Assembly: GCA_903813345.2 (NCBI GenBank)
Contig: CAIIXF020000006.1
Location: 37,661,936 to 37,725,935 of the forward strand
Direction: 5' to 3'
Origin: Owenia fusiformis
Taxonomy: Eukaryota > Annelida > Polychaeta > Sabellida > Oweniidae
Length of the DNA stretch: 64,000 nt
The translations under genes were made by a program, and so were the position numbers. The notes under the pieces were generated by a model that was not told where the DNA came from, made no database searches, and worked only from the letters and a program-made list of their open reading frames with translations. Below, one piece after another: positions 12,884 to 23,623 of the stretch. The first letter of the stretch is position 1. Each line of letters begins with the position of its first letter.

Positions 12884-13028
12884 AGATTATCCTATATGAG
12901 GTTCAGGATATTGGGATTATCCCGAGGCCAATATAATATATCTGCCCGAGGGCCGTAGGTCCCGAGGGTAGATATATTATATTGGCCAAGGGATAATCCA
13001 AATATCCTAAACCGACTATAGGATGATC
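12884..13028. repeat. Long hairpin, family C, copy 1
   Basis: About 70-bp arms pair almost throughout: GATTATCCTATATGAGG at the left against CTATAGGATGATC at the right, and GGCCAATATAATATATCTGC against its complement near the tip. The apex reads CCGAGGGCCGTAGGTCCCGA. A homologous hairpin with the same apex lies at 62703-62842. Function unknown; it could be a small foldback element or a structured origin or end of a larger one. Confidence 0.8.
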
Positions 13029-13310
13029 TGTTTATCCCATCCCATACCAATCACATTGTCCAATTGGCCAAAGTTCAGAAACTTTGCAACCAACCATGGA
13101 ATTATTTTAAAATATTCATGTCCAGTTTTGTATTCTTGTCAGTAGCCGGATTTTCCTGTTCAAATCTTTGATTATTAACGGGGCATACTGCTCTTCCCTT
13201 CTTTAAAGCATCAAACAGCAGATCGCGATTGTCTGCGTTTTCTCCATTGTCGTTTACACTAGTATGCGAACGTTACAAAAAACGAATCAATACGGGAACA
13301 GCGATTATGA

Positions 13311-13376
13311 CGTAGCGGGCAGATATACTATATCTGCCCGCTCGGAGCGGGACGTAAAGCTATATCTGCCCGCTGA
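13311..13376. repeat. Small inverted plus direct repeat (GCGGGCAGATATA)
   Basis: AGCGGGCAGATATA is followed at once by its complement TATATCTGCCCGCT, and a third TATATCTGCCCGCT follows about 20 bp later. The core GGCAGATATA is the same as in the tip region of the neighbouring hairpin, so it may be a fragment of that family. Confidence 0.65.
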
Positions 13377-13634
13377 TGAAAATATAAGGTTTTACAAACC
13401 GGCTTTATGTACCTGTAACACGTCCAAGTATGGGATAAATTGCAATACCGTCAATGTGTTTCTACATTGGAATTGGTACTCGTCTTACATGCAGTAAGAA
13501 AACCAACGATTTGACAAGAGTAAGAAGTGAAACAAGTAATGTTTTGCAATTTCGTAAGGTGTTCCTCAGATGGAAAAGAATGTTGATTGGTTAGAGTAAT
13601 TGGACCACATATCAAAATGCTCTGCATAAACGAT

Positions 13635-14056
13635 TTAAGGACAGGGTGCATGTTGGGAAATTTTCTGCATTCCTCAATTGAGTCGCATGTTATTTTTCAA
13701 GCAAGAATAACTCCTTCCCCACATTGTCTACATCTTCCAAATTTGCACAAAGAGTGCACTTATGTGCCTAAAAAAGCCTTGTGAGAAGGTTTGTTTTGTA
13801 AAATGTATAAAAATTGAAAAAATTCAGTGAAAAAAATTTCTGAAAATTTTTTGATTTTTTTCACCGTATTTTCTTGTTTTTTATTCACTTCATCAAAACA
13901 TTCTTCTCACAAGTCTTTTCTAGGCACATAAGTGCAATCTTTGTACAAAACTGGAAGATATAGGCAATGTGGGGAAGGAGTGATTCTTGTTTGAAAAATA
14001 ACATGTGACTCAATTGAGGAATACAGAAAATTTCCCATCATGCACCCTGACCTTAA
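13635..14056. mobile_element. Foldback MITE with perfect 5-bp target duplication
   Basis: The 422-bp element has about 150-190-bp inverted arms: TTAAGGACAGGGTGCATG at the left, and TTAAGGTCAGGGTGCATG read from the right. The arms include TGGGAAATTTTCTG and CACTTATGTGCCTA and meet in an A/T-rich centre. ACGAT is present directly outside both ends (13630-13634 and 14057-14061). It is non-coding. Superfamily uncertain. Confidence 0.9.
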
Positions 14057-14061
14057 ACGAT

Positions 14062-15683
14062 ATTATACATGTAAAGTTGTGAACCCGAAAAGTGACCATG
14101 TAATCGTTTGGGTTTCAGTAACATCGAAAGATGCGACGTTATCCGAGGTGCGCCGGTGCATGAGAAGAAGTCAACGCTAAGGAGCAATGTTTGGATTGCG
14201 AGTAACGCTAAACAAGGAGGGTTCAGCTATCCCAATGAATAAGATAAGTAATTGTTAAACAGATTTGCTTAGCATATCAAATATCCTTTTTTAATGTAAA
14301 GATATAGGATTTGTAAGTTTTGCTAAAAAATATCTAGAATTGTCACAGATGCAAGAACACCAAAGATTGCAAGATCTATCGTTCAGTCGTGGGCAAGATG
14401 TCACACTGGCTACAGTATTTGTAACTTGACTGTCAAAAGGTTCATGTTTTTGAAATTATTTCAGATATTTAGTTGACGACGCAAACGGGTACGTTTTCCG
14501 AAGATTTGCAAAAACTGCATTTTATGTGTTTTTAGGCAGATGGGATCCAAACAACAAACATCCTATTTAGATCTGGCAGCTTTTAAACCGGAGTTACGGT
14601 TTTAGGATTGTAATTGTTTCAAACATGGTATTTGCAAGGTGCAAATATGCTCCCTCGGTTTTGCGAAAGGCAGCGTTGGGCAAAGATTTTAAAATATTAT
14701 TTTACAGCAACGTTTTTCAAATGAGCTCTATGTTGCGCATATACAAAGATAGATATTACAATTTTAGTGTTTGTATAATGTATAAAGTTGTGCAACATAA
14801 GCATTTCAATGTTCTAAGTCATGACAAACAACGAGTGGTGTTACCCAGGAGTCATTGAATTTAAATGTCGTTGTTTGGTAATCTATATTGGTATAGTATT
14901 CAAGGCATAAGCTAATAACACGTATTTGTATTTAGAACAAACATTAATTGTCGTGAATTTTAATTATTCTTGTATAATTTGCATGAGAATGAGAAAAAAA
15001 CTGAAAAATACATAAAATCGTAACATGTTTCAAGAGTTTTTGCAAAAAGGCATTCTAAGCAATTTACACTTACAATTTAGCCTTCTGACTTTTTGCAAAA
15101 AATCTTGAAATATGTTCCGATTTTACGAATTTTTCTGTTTTTTTCTCCCTTTTTCTCCTCAAAATGATCGGGAGAGAGTATCCCGTGATTTCCAGTCGCT
15201 AGATTGTCCCTTAATAGTTTCTTTTTCTCGAGAATACATATTTGCTATTAAGCATTCTTATTGTATACTAATATAATGAGGGTCACTCTGTAATATTTTG
15301 TACATGTTGTATTCAAATGAACTAAATCTAAAACAGTCATCTTTATAATTCATTGCAGCATGCGAATAGACAAGGACAAAACAGTCATCCAATAATTTAT
15401 TGAAAATCACAAGGTGTTCAAGAATTAATGACTGTATTAAAATTCAGTTTTTGTAAAACCTAAGCATTTGAAAGTAGAAGTGCTAATATTCTGTAGTATT
15501 CACAATAATATTCATATTCATTGCATGCACATGAAATCATAGAACAAGTATTAAAGGAGAATTATTGTGATTACTAGCTGAAGATATCAAAAATATACCT
15601 GGTTAAGTCATTTAATTTTACCTTGGACCCAATCATAGAGACAACAGAGAATACTGTAATTTAGGCTCTAGGATAAGATATTG
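14062..15683. other. Non-coding stretch upstream (genomic left) of the receptor gene
   Basis: No gene recognised. A 77-codon open frame at 14625-14858 shows no family features. The segment includes one hairpin (14990-15165) and, at 15396-15401, TTTATT, which could serve as a minus-strand poly(A) signal about 285 bp past the receptor stop codon. Confidence 0.5.
14990..15165. repeat. Hairpin with ~75-bp arms
   Basis: GAGAAAAAAACTGAAAAA and CATGTTTCAAGAGTTTTTGC in the left arm are mirrored by CAAAAAATCTTGAAATATG and TTTTTCTGTTTTTTTCTCC in the right arm. The loop lies around 15065-15090. No target duplication seen; probably a small foldback MITE. Confidence 0.7.
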
Positions 15684-17186
15684 TTATTTGCTATAAAATC
15701 TGGTTATCAATTCAACAATATTTTGTATTGGTATCTTCCACTTTCGACTATACAATTGACCATATCGCTGTACATAGCTACCCTCCTTGTTGTTCCATAG
15801 TTCAGATATGATTAACCATCTGTCAACATGTAAAGCCTCCTCTCCTGTACAGCAGCCAGATCTCAGGGCACGGATTGTGATGTAGAGAACTACTGGCATC
15901 ATCCAATTATTCTCAGACCTTAATCCAAATAATTCTCTTGCTTGTATTACATCTGGGAAATCAACATCTTTAAGTTCGTTCTCATTGTTATATATCCACA
16001 AGTGTCCATCCTCCTCTTTCATCTCGCAGAGTTCAAATACATTGTGAGCCACATCACACAGGCAACCCCCCAATGATCTCTCACTAGATGTACACGTTGC
16101 CTGGTGATGTAGCACAAATGTCTTCAAGGCATGGGAGCTGTAAGTACCGCTATCAGGGATTAAATGACATTCCAGAATAAGGAGTTTCAATAACATCAGC
16201 AGCTTGTTGTGATGTTTGTCTAGTTTATGTTCACTGTTATAGACAGATAGAGTCCAGTTTGCAATTGGCAGGGCTATATATCTACCATGCTCTGTCTGTT
16301 GCTGCTCAATACAGAACCCAAGATCAATATCTGTGGTATATTTACCACCACCAATCCTTACTCGTACACATGGTCCATGAAGTTCTTCATCTAGTTCAAC
16401 TGTATTGGGAGTTAAGTAGGGGTCATATGTTCCATTCCTGCATCTACCTTTCAACTTATCTGGTATTCTGATCCTCTTTATAATGTCTTTGTATAAAGAT
16501 GTAGACCCCTCCTGATGAAGTAGCCTCAGTCTGTTCAAGCAGTCCCATTCACTACTGGTTAGTCCTAGTCCCCTCTTCCCTTTGTAGTGAATACCTTTCA
16601 ATTTGGATAGACAGGTATGGATTGCACTATGGAGTAAATTTATTATATCCCTCTGAAGATTGTTCTCCTCATCTATTACTTCATCATCTACTTCTAATGA
16701 TTGTTTTATGGCATTGATTTGTTTGTTCAGATTTTCATTACAAATGTTCACGTCCAGTTGATTAAGCCAACTTGCATCTGATAAATCTACATTTGGCACT
16801 GAAATGTGTTTAAATACTAACAGCAGATCGCCTTCATCAGGGTATATGATTTTGCTGCCTTTGAAATAACTTCCATTTGGCAGTATATCACCAACTGCAA
16901 ACACTGGATAAAGTTCTCCTAGTTTATCACAAAGTCTCCTTACTTTGGATATAATCTCCCCCTGATGTTCTTTGATATCTGAGTCACTGAGCTTTAGTTT
17001 ACATTTTTCATATCCAGTATTTACAAAATCTGTTAATATGTCTTTTTCTGATTCAGTAAGCTTGTATGAGTTCCTTGTAAGTTGAACAACTGAGCTTTTG
17101 TCTGATACTGATTTCAATTGTAATTCTAATTCGGAGAGCTGGTGTAGGTTCTCTGTGCTCTGTGATTTACAACATATTCCCCCCAT
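15684..17186 (-). CDS. cGAS-like receptor (Mab21-type nucleotidyltransferase)
   Basis: Single-exon gene of 500 codons. The fold is inferred from the cGAS/Mab21 pattern. Residues 105-106 are Gly-Ser in PNGSYFKG, followed by DEGDLLLVF with Glu118 and Asp120 in the E-x-D position. The third acidic position is supplied by TTDIDLGF (Asp286/Asp288). The C-terminal half has the helical Mab21 features, including SSHALKTFVLHHQ at 350-362. All three metal-binding positions are kept, so an active enzyme making a nucleotide second messenger on ligand binding is plausible; ligand and product cannot be read from sequence. The N-terminus MGGICCKS has Gly2 followed by two Cys, a candidate for myristoylation plus palmitoylation and thus membrane attachment. 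Broken N-terminal copies lie directly upstream. The alternative is a catalytically divergent Mab21-like protein. Confidence 0.85.
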   Translation of the reverse strand: MGGICCKSQSTENLHQLSELELQLKSVSDKSSVVQLTRNSYKLTESEKDILTDFVNTGYEKCKLKLSDSDIKEHQGEIISKVRRLCDKLGELYPVFAVGDILPNGSYFKGSKIIYPDEGDLLLVFKHISVPNVDLSDASWLNQLDVNICNENLNKQINAIKQSLEVDDEVIDEENNLQRDIINLLHSAIHTCLSKLKGIHYKGKRGLGLTSSEWDCLNRLRLLHQEGSTSLYKDIIKRIRIPDKLKGRCRNGTYDPYLTPNTVELDEELHGPCVRVRIGGGKYTTDIDLGFCIEQQQTEHGRYIALPIANWTLSVYNSEHKLDKHHNKLLMLLKLLILECHLIPDSGTYSSHALKTFVLHHQATCTSSERSLGGCLCDVAHNVFELCEMKEEDGHLWIYNNENELKDVDFPDVIQARELFGLRSENNWMMPVVLYITIRALRSGCCTGEEALHVDRWLIISELWNNKEGSYVQRYGQLYSRKWKIPIQNIVELITRFYSK

Positions 17187-17261
17187 TTAATTTTTTTAAT
17201 TTGATCTGTTTGTATAATGTGCTTGTTTATCTTTACATGATATATATTAACATCTATTATT

Positions 17262-17482
17262 TTGCTGCCTTTGAAATAACTTCCATTTGGAAGAATGTCT
17301 CCAACTTCAAGCACTGGATGAAGTTCTCCTAGTTTATCACAAAGTCTCCTTACTTTGGATATAATCTCCTCCTGATGTTCTTTGATTTCTGAATCACTGA
17401 GCTTTAGTTTACGTTTCTCATATCCAGTATTCACAAAGTCTGTAAGTCTATAGTCTCTTAGTCTTGTAAGCATAAAATTCAT
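17262..17482 (-). pseudogene. Truncated N-terminal copy of the cGAS-like receptor
   Basis: This segment repeats residues of about 50-114 of the downstream receptor (LTDFVNTGYEK through PNGSYFKGSKII) with only a few substitutions. It then diverges exactly before the catalytic YPDEGD block. An ATG at 17482 could start a 118-codon frame, but that frame runs into unrelated residues and overlaps the start of the intact gene. It is best read as a partial tandem duplication; an alternative first exon is less likely. Confidence 0.8.
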
Positions 17483-17486
17483 GTCT

Positions 17487-17531
17487 TAACCATTCACAAA
17501 GTCCGTTAGTCTGTGTATCTCTGTTGGAGTA
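17487..17531 (-). pseudogene. Second, shorter receptor N-terminal fragment
   Basis: Read on the minus strand this 45-bp stretch gives LTPTEIHRLTDFVNG, matching LTESEKDILTDFVNT of the intact receptor. It shows that the duplicated unit was copied at least twice before decay. Confidence 0.6.
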
Positions 17532-19226
17532 AGTGTTCTAGATTTATTGTTAACAAAAATGCCATACCAAACTATGGCTGTAAGATGTTTTTGAAAATCA
17601 AATTATGACTTGTTGTTTTAAACTTTTATTATTTTTTTGTCAGTTGTTATGTATTTCTTCTTTACTAGTGGTATTAAATTGCGAACAATGTTATTTTATA
17701 TATCTATCATGTTATTAATTTATTATTGGCAGGCCTACATTAGATTAATTTTTAACTAATTTTTATTGTAACCCAAAAAGTAGTGGTATCGATATGATGA
17801 ACTTTTTGAACACAACTATAACTATAATATTGATAGGTCTAAGAAAATGTTGTATATGCTATTTTGTTCCAACAAGGTTCGGAAAGACATTTTATTTCAT
17901 TCCCAAGAATTGGCAGAAAGGAGCAAAAACAATTGCACTAAAAATTTTTACAAAAACAGTTATGGAAAATATTTCTTAATAATTTTCGCATTAAATTGTT
18001 GTCAATCAGTCAACATTACACAACAGACCGTGTTTTTACAGAATGTTTTCAATAATTGGTTTAAGAGAAAAACATTGTTGAATTTAGTTCACCATATCGA
18101 TACCTATCCTTTAGATTTATTCTTGAGAAATGTCATTTTATAATATGCCCTCAACCCTCTTACTTTGTTTACTCCTAATTTGTTTACATTTCACATCAAA
18201 TTGTTATTTACCAGGTGGATTCTATTGTATTTACTATTTATTTCGCTATGCATGAAATCATATAATATAAACATATGTTAGACATGTTTAACATTCCCCG
18301 AGTCCATTTTCCTTGAAGAAGGGCTTCATATAATACAACTACATATTTTCACTACAAGTATGATTCTATCTTCACGTATTGTCTTAAAATCAAATGTTAT
18401 GCACCTCTTTTGTCTCATTTAAATTGTTGATAGATCCTTGATTACTTGTGTAATTTATTATGTGGCACTATTGTTTATGTTCTTAGAAATGCTCCTTAAC
18501 ATTTTATACGGTGCTAAATTATGTACTTGTATGACTACAATGATGCCAACGCCTATAACTTCAAAGTTAATTCCACTTTAAAAAATGAGGTGAGTTTTTT
18601 AAGAATGATATAGAGGTCCTATAAAGAAATACAAGTAGTGATTGTTTTGGAGGCATTTTTGTTCAAGTGATCGGAGTTTGGTAGTAATATAGCCAAGTCC
18701 TCAATACGTCATTCCTCTAGACTCAACTTAATGATCTTATCAACAGCAAAAGTATATTTTCACCTTTTCAGAAAGCATTGATATTCTTAAATATTTAGTT
18801 GACGATGTGTTTTGATTTTTAAAAATATTCTAGAATATTAGAGAGATTTATATTGTAATTCTGGTATATTCTATGACCTTTCCCTTTACCCACTATGGCT
18901 AGTAGAAATATGGGGATGCAGCCATATACATGTAATGTATCGTAAGTACCCGACTCTGTACCTTTCAATGAAAGAATTTTGCACTTTTGTTTAAAGAGAC
19001 TCTATTGAGACTTCTCTGTGGCAATTTTTCTTTATTCCTTTTTGTTTTGAATTTTTAACACCATAACCTTAACTAACTACTCAATAATATATGCAACTTT
19101 TCACCACGTAGAATTTTAAAATATCAAGTTTGAAAATTCCATTTTTATAATGGAGCTCAATAGGAAAAACGACACAATTTGAATTATTTTCAAACGTAGC
19201 GGTGCGATTTTCTTGAAATTGACAGA
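17532..19226. other. Non-coding stretch
   Basis: No gene recognised; two overlapping plus-strand open frames at 17794-18143 are unremarkable in composition. Any promoter of the minus-strand receptor should lie at its left edge, but no clear TATA element could be assigned. Confidence 0.45.
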
Positions 19227-19228
19227 TA

Positions 19229-20151
19229 CAGGGTGGTCCAAAAAAAGTGAATCCCTGCAACAGGCTATATTTTCCTTAATACTTGCATGAATTGCCTCAT
19301 ATTATCACATGTTGTAGAGAAAGGTCTAATTTTTTTGTTGATGCCATAATTTATTCTCAGTCTTAAATTTTCAAGAAATAACAAGACTTAAACGAACATG
19401 CCCGAAAATTAGATTGTGCCAAATTTTACCAACGTAATTCATGGAAATTGTTGAAACATGTTAGGTATTCTTAAAACAGCTTTCAGTTCGAGATACAAGT
19501 TTAAAACCCTACCATATGACAAATGGGATACTATTTGAGCAGAAAACACATTTCACACTTTCATTAATCATTTTGAAGCAGTTTTAATTGTTCAACATTT
19601 AAGGGGCGTGCTACCTACACAAATGGATAGAGTGGGCAAAGTTGCCCCCTGTGACCAGGAGTCTGAGAAGCCCTCCATCAAATATCTTTTGAAAATCAAA
19701 AGAAAATCTAATATTCAATGTTTTGAGCCATTCACTAGAATTGGTCCATGATTAATGAAGATATTGACATTTCAAGATCATATAGGGGTATGTTGCGATT
19801 TCGCTGGGAAAAGTTTTCGTCTATGGAAACTTAGAACATTTCTTTGGATCACAATACCTTTGCAACTAACAGAGGTAGGATGCTAGTTTTTACGCCATAA
19901 TATGCGTGATTCAAAACCAAACAAAGTCAGAAAATAATAGCTCTTTAAGACTACAGCTAAAAAGATTGTCAGGGGAAGGGTGTTGATGATTAGGGCTTAT
20001 AATTTCTGCAAATTTCAAGACTAAGAAAAATGTATGGTACCAACAAAGATTTTAGACCTTCCTCTACAACATGTGAAAATATGAAAGGATTCCTGAAGGT
20101 AATAAGGGAAATATGGCCCGTTGCAGGGGTTCACATTTTTGGACCACCCTG
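19229..20151. mobile_element. mariner/Tc1-type MITE with ~115-bp TIRs
   Basis: Ends read CAGGGTGGTCCAAAAAAAGT and, from the other side, CAGGGTGGTCCAAAAATGTG. TA flanks both (19227-19228 and 20152-20153). Similarity continues inward over CCCTGCAAC, CACATGTTGTAGAG and AAGGTCTAA. The interior has no transposase. The GGGTGGTCCAAAA end is of mariner type but distinct from the element at 32-1128. Confidence 0.85.
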
Positions 20152-20153
20152 TA

Positions 20154-21287
20154 TAATAAATATTGGTAAGGCGAAATGTTTGAAGAAAAATGAAGAAAAA
20201 ATCACCATCCTGGTTACGCAAAATATAGAAAAATGTGAAATAATCATAAAAACCTGTAAAAATAGATTGAAGGGGTGATATTCATTTTTAATATGCCTCT
20301 CACTATTACAGGGTAACCATAGTTTTGGTAATGGTTTACTAATTTTAAAAGCATATCTTCCAGCATGTGCATCAAGCACAAGTAATACAATAAGTGAGTT
20401 ATCATTAATTGGAATGGTATTATTGTATTCCTCAGCAATGACGACAAAAAGGTAAAATCGATCATATCACATACTAGTTTTACCATCAGATCGATCGATT
20501 ATAATGCATTTTAAACAATATGGCAATAGATCTTCAAATTCAAGAATTGAGCTAAATTGTAAGATAATAAATAAATTGCTAATCCCTTATAACTGTATAA
20601 TCCCCTTCTCCGAATCATACTGAATTATAATATTTCGGTATGCTTATTTTAGCTGTTGTAGTTAAGGTCACTTGATGAGATATTCAGTAACATGCTAAAT
20701 AATCACTCGTAATAATCAATATGAATTCTTCAACACAATCATGAATTTAGTGCTCTAACCTTTAAAATACTTTTCAGGGGGAATAGTTTGTCCACCTGTA
20801 GATGTGTAGCATCTTTTTCTAGCCATATTTTCCTAGACCTGCTGGAATACCTATTTCAGTGTGCAAGTTTAGCATTGTTTTCCCATTGATCATTTGACTT
20901 CTCACGTCAATGTTATGTGGAAATAAAAATGATAAGATGTTAAAAAGAGTAGTTTAATTTATTGTAAGAAATCAAAAATAAATAAGGTTTGGGCAGGAAG
21001 GGAACAGGTGAAATCCTTGGGATACATGAATTAATTATTTATACGAAACATATTCATGTTTCTACAATTTAGGGTAACCCTGTGTTTTATTCTACTGGGA
21101 CTGGTTATACCGGTGCAAAATATTACAAAAATATTATTTTCTTATTATCATAATTCAATGTGACAATATCAGTCTTATCTTAAAATTGTCTATAATAGTT
21201 TGCCTGTATGGTTGGACAAGCCGTCTTTTACGTTGATTGTGTAAGATGTTGATTTTGCAAAGCTCTTATGGGCTAATTCTACAATAT
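20154..21287. other. Non-coding stretch
   Basis: No gene or repeat recognised. Several short open frames overlap on both strands near 20130-20490 without family features. Confidence 0.45.
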
Positions 21288-21551
21288 GTACATTCTAATT
21301 ATGCTTTCAACAACATAATAATAGGTTGCATTTTTAGTGAAAACTAGGTCAACATTTTTGAAAAAGTATGTTGATTGGTCCATTGCCCCTTCAGTATCAC
21401 TTAGGTCTGATTAATAAATTATCATTATATATACTTTTCTTGAAGGTAATGAATGGATCTAAAAGATACACCCATGTTCATGATCAGAAAATATTCATAA
21501 TTCAAGTTAGAATCATTTGAAATTGTTTGCGATAACCTACGTGCTCCTTTG
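21288..21551. mobile_element. Foldback MITE, family A, truncated copy
   Basis: This is the right half of the family found at 3636-4303, from CATTCTAATTATGCTTTC to GATAACCTACGTGCTCCTTT. Only a handful of differences are seen over about 260 bp. The left arm is missing, so the copy is broken at its inner part. Confidence 0.9.
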
Positions 21552-21881
21552 TGAACGATTTCGAGCAATACCTACTTAAATGTAAAGTGTGATATCCCAG
21601 GGGGGATAATCCCAGGGTTCAAAGAATACAAGTTTTATTAAACATCGATGACATGATGCTATGCTACAATTTATTGAAGATGGTGGGGGTTGGAAGGTCA
21701 ATAAAGTGGACTAGTCGCATCATCAGTACTTCTACCTCCTCAGGTTTCGGGGCGCTCCGAAGTATACCTGATTGGGAATGGAGGTTGCCCCTGCAGAGTT
21801 GATCAGACTCCACATGCGGTGGTTAATTGAACCTAGTCATAGAGGGATATACTTTGTTCTAGGATGGGACTGGGTTTGCTG

Positions 21882-22745
21882 CTATGTTGTAGTTGGAGTC
21901 CACTTCTCTTTCCTCCGCAGCCAGAGCCAACGTGAGCATGACTCTGCTGTGGCACCAATATCCTTAACGGCTTTCCTAAGATGGCTGGACCGTATTCCCA
22001 GGTCCTTCAACATGTGGTGTAAGGAGGCAGCTGGAAAGCCTCTGCAACCTACTTCAACTGCATGATGTCTGCAATTCCACCCTCTGGATTTTGCTTCGTC
22101 TACTAGGTCTTGGTAACGGGCAATCTTCAGTTGGTGAGATACCTCTATTCTCTCCTCACTAGGTACAGTAAGTTCTATCACAAGGATGGTTTTGCTGTTT
22201 CTAGATAGAAGCACCATATCTGGTCTCTGTGTGGTCACTACGATATCTTGGGGAAACACTAGCTTTCTCCTGATGTCAACTTGGAGATCCCAGTCAGATG
22301 CTTTAGATAGGGTGGAAGGGGGTTCGGTGATCGTCTTCTGCTTGGATGACTTAGCCTGGCCTTCCTTTCTGAATTCTATGAATCTAGGCTTGGTTGAGAC
22401 CTTCTGCTGATTGGCTTCAAGCCTTTCCCTATCAACCCATTTGGCAATTTCCTCAAGCACTTTGTCGTGGCGCCACCGGTAACGACCTTCTGCTAGTGCT
22501 TTCGTGCACCCACTCAGGATATGTGAGAGAGAACAGTGTGCTGCAAGACATTGCGGGCAGTTTGATGTTTCCTCTTTTCCCCAAGTTCTCAAGTTGGTTG
22601 GAGATGGCAAAAGATCAGTGAATGCTCTGAGAAGGAAGCTGAGACGCCCATGGTCAACAGACCAAAGATCTCTCCAGCCTAGTGATCGATCCCGTATGGA
22701 GTCCCACATATGTATTACATGTAAATCTATATTAGGAAGACATCA
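21882..22745 (-). pseudogene. C-terminus of a non-LTR retrotransposon protein (zinc knuckle + restriction-like endonuclease)
   Basis: The 275-codon frame has a CCHC knuckle C-x2-C-x8-H-x4-C (Cys51, Cys54, His63, Cys68). It is followed by RPDMVLL and VIELTVPSE, giving PD-x14-E (Pro163-Asp164 and Glu179). This spacing matches the PD-x12-14-D/E restriction-like endonuclease that follows the knuckle in R2/R4/NeSL-type retrotransposons. In-frame codons continue upstream of the first Met to about 22745, where a stop closes the frame, so the reverse transcriptase is missing: ordinary 5' truncation. About 300 bp beyond the stop (21552-21881) is probably the element's 3' tail. The Academ-like composite begins only 26 bp upstream. 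Confidence 0.75.
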
Positions 22746-22771
22746 TCCTGATTGGTCAAACAATTAGTATA

Positions 22772-23623
22772 GTAGGAACAAGGGGTTCCCATGCACCCAT
22801 AAGGTGTGAATAAGTTACATACATTTTTGTAATCCCTAGGGTGTCTATTTAATGAATTCATTTGTTAACATTGCCAACTAATGTCCCATAGTACTTTTAT
22901 GCGGCATTCCGTTACCATGGTTACGCATCTTTAGACATCTTACCTTGGTATCTTAAATCATTTGTAGCTCTGTCATTATTTGGTCTATAGAAATGATACT
23001 GGTACCAAATTAAACCTCATTAAATTTCCAATAAATTTCCGATATTCAATTATGCAAATTATCTAATTTGCATAAATTATGACGTCATCAATCTATTTTT
23101 GGTTCAGAATTTCCAACTATAGCAAGGTATCTATTAGAACTGAGGCCGTATGGCAAAATTTCTGAAAGGTTTTGTCCTTTATTCTATTAGTAGAAGGTAT
23201 AAGCAACATAAAAGTGAAAACAGATTCAAAATTGAATCAGTATTACGAAAGTTATGTAACTTTCGAGGCAGCTATCGTGAATGTCATTATTTGACAATAA
23301 TATACTGTACATACGTCTTACCTTGGAGTCTTGAATCAATGTAGCTTCGCCATTATTTGGTCTATAGAGATGATATTGGTATCTGATTAAACCTTATTAA
23401 ATTTACTATATGGTTACAATATTCAGTTATTCAAATTAGCTAATTTGCATTAATTGTGACGTCATCAATCCATTTTTGGTTCAGAATATCCAAAGTAGGA
23501 ACAAGGGGTTCCCATGCACCCATAAGATGTGAATAAGTCACATACATTTTTGTAATCCCTAGGGTGTCTATTTAATGAATTCATTTGTTAACATTGCCAA
23601 CTAATGTCCCATAGTACTTTTAT
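22772..23623. repeat. 5' terminal region of the composite with an internal copy of the terminus
   Basis: The outermost ~129 bp (22772-22900) recur as a direct repeat at 23495-23623. Between them, a ~190-bp unit containing TATTTGGTCTATAGA, GCTAATTTGCAT-like palindromes, GACGTCATCAAT and TTTTTGGTTCAGAAT also occurs twice (22934-23127 and 23311-23497). The element's own 3' TIR lacks the inner copy: it runs from GACGTC straight to GGCCATCTTGG. The extra block therefore looks like a relative's terminus inserted or copied into this end. Confidence 0.8.

Noticed and set aside
17794-18143. Small plus-strand genes
   Set aside because: Short overlapping frames without start context, conserved motifs or splice partners.
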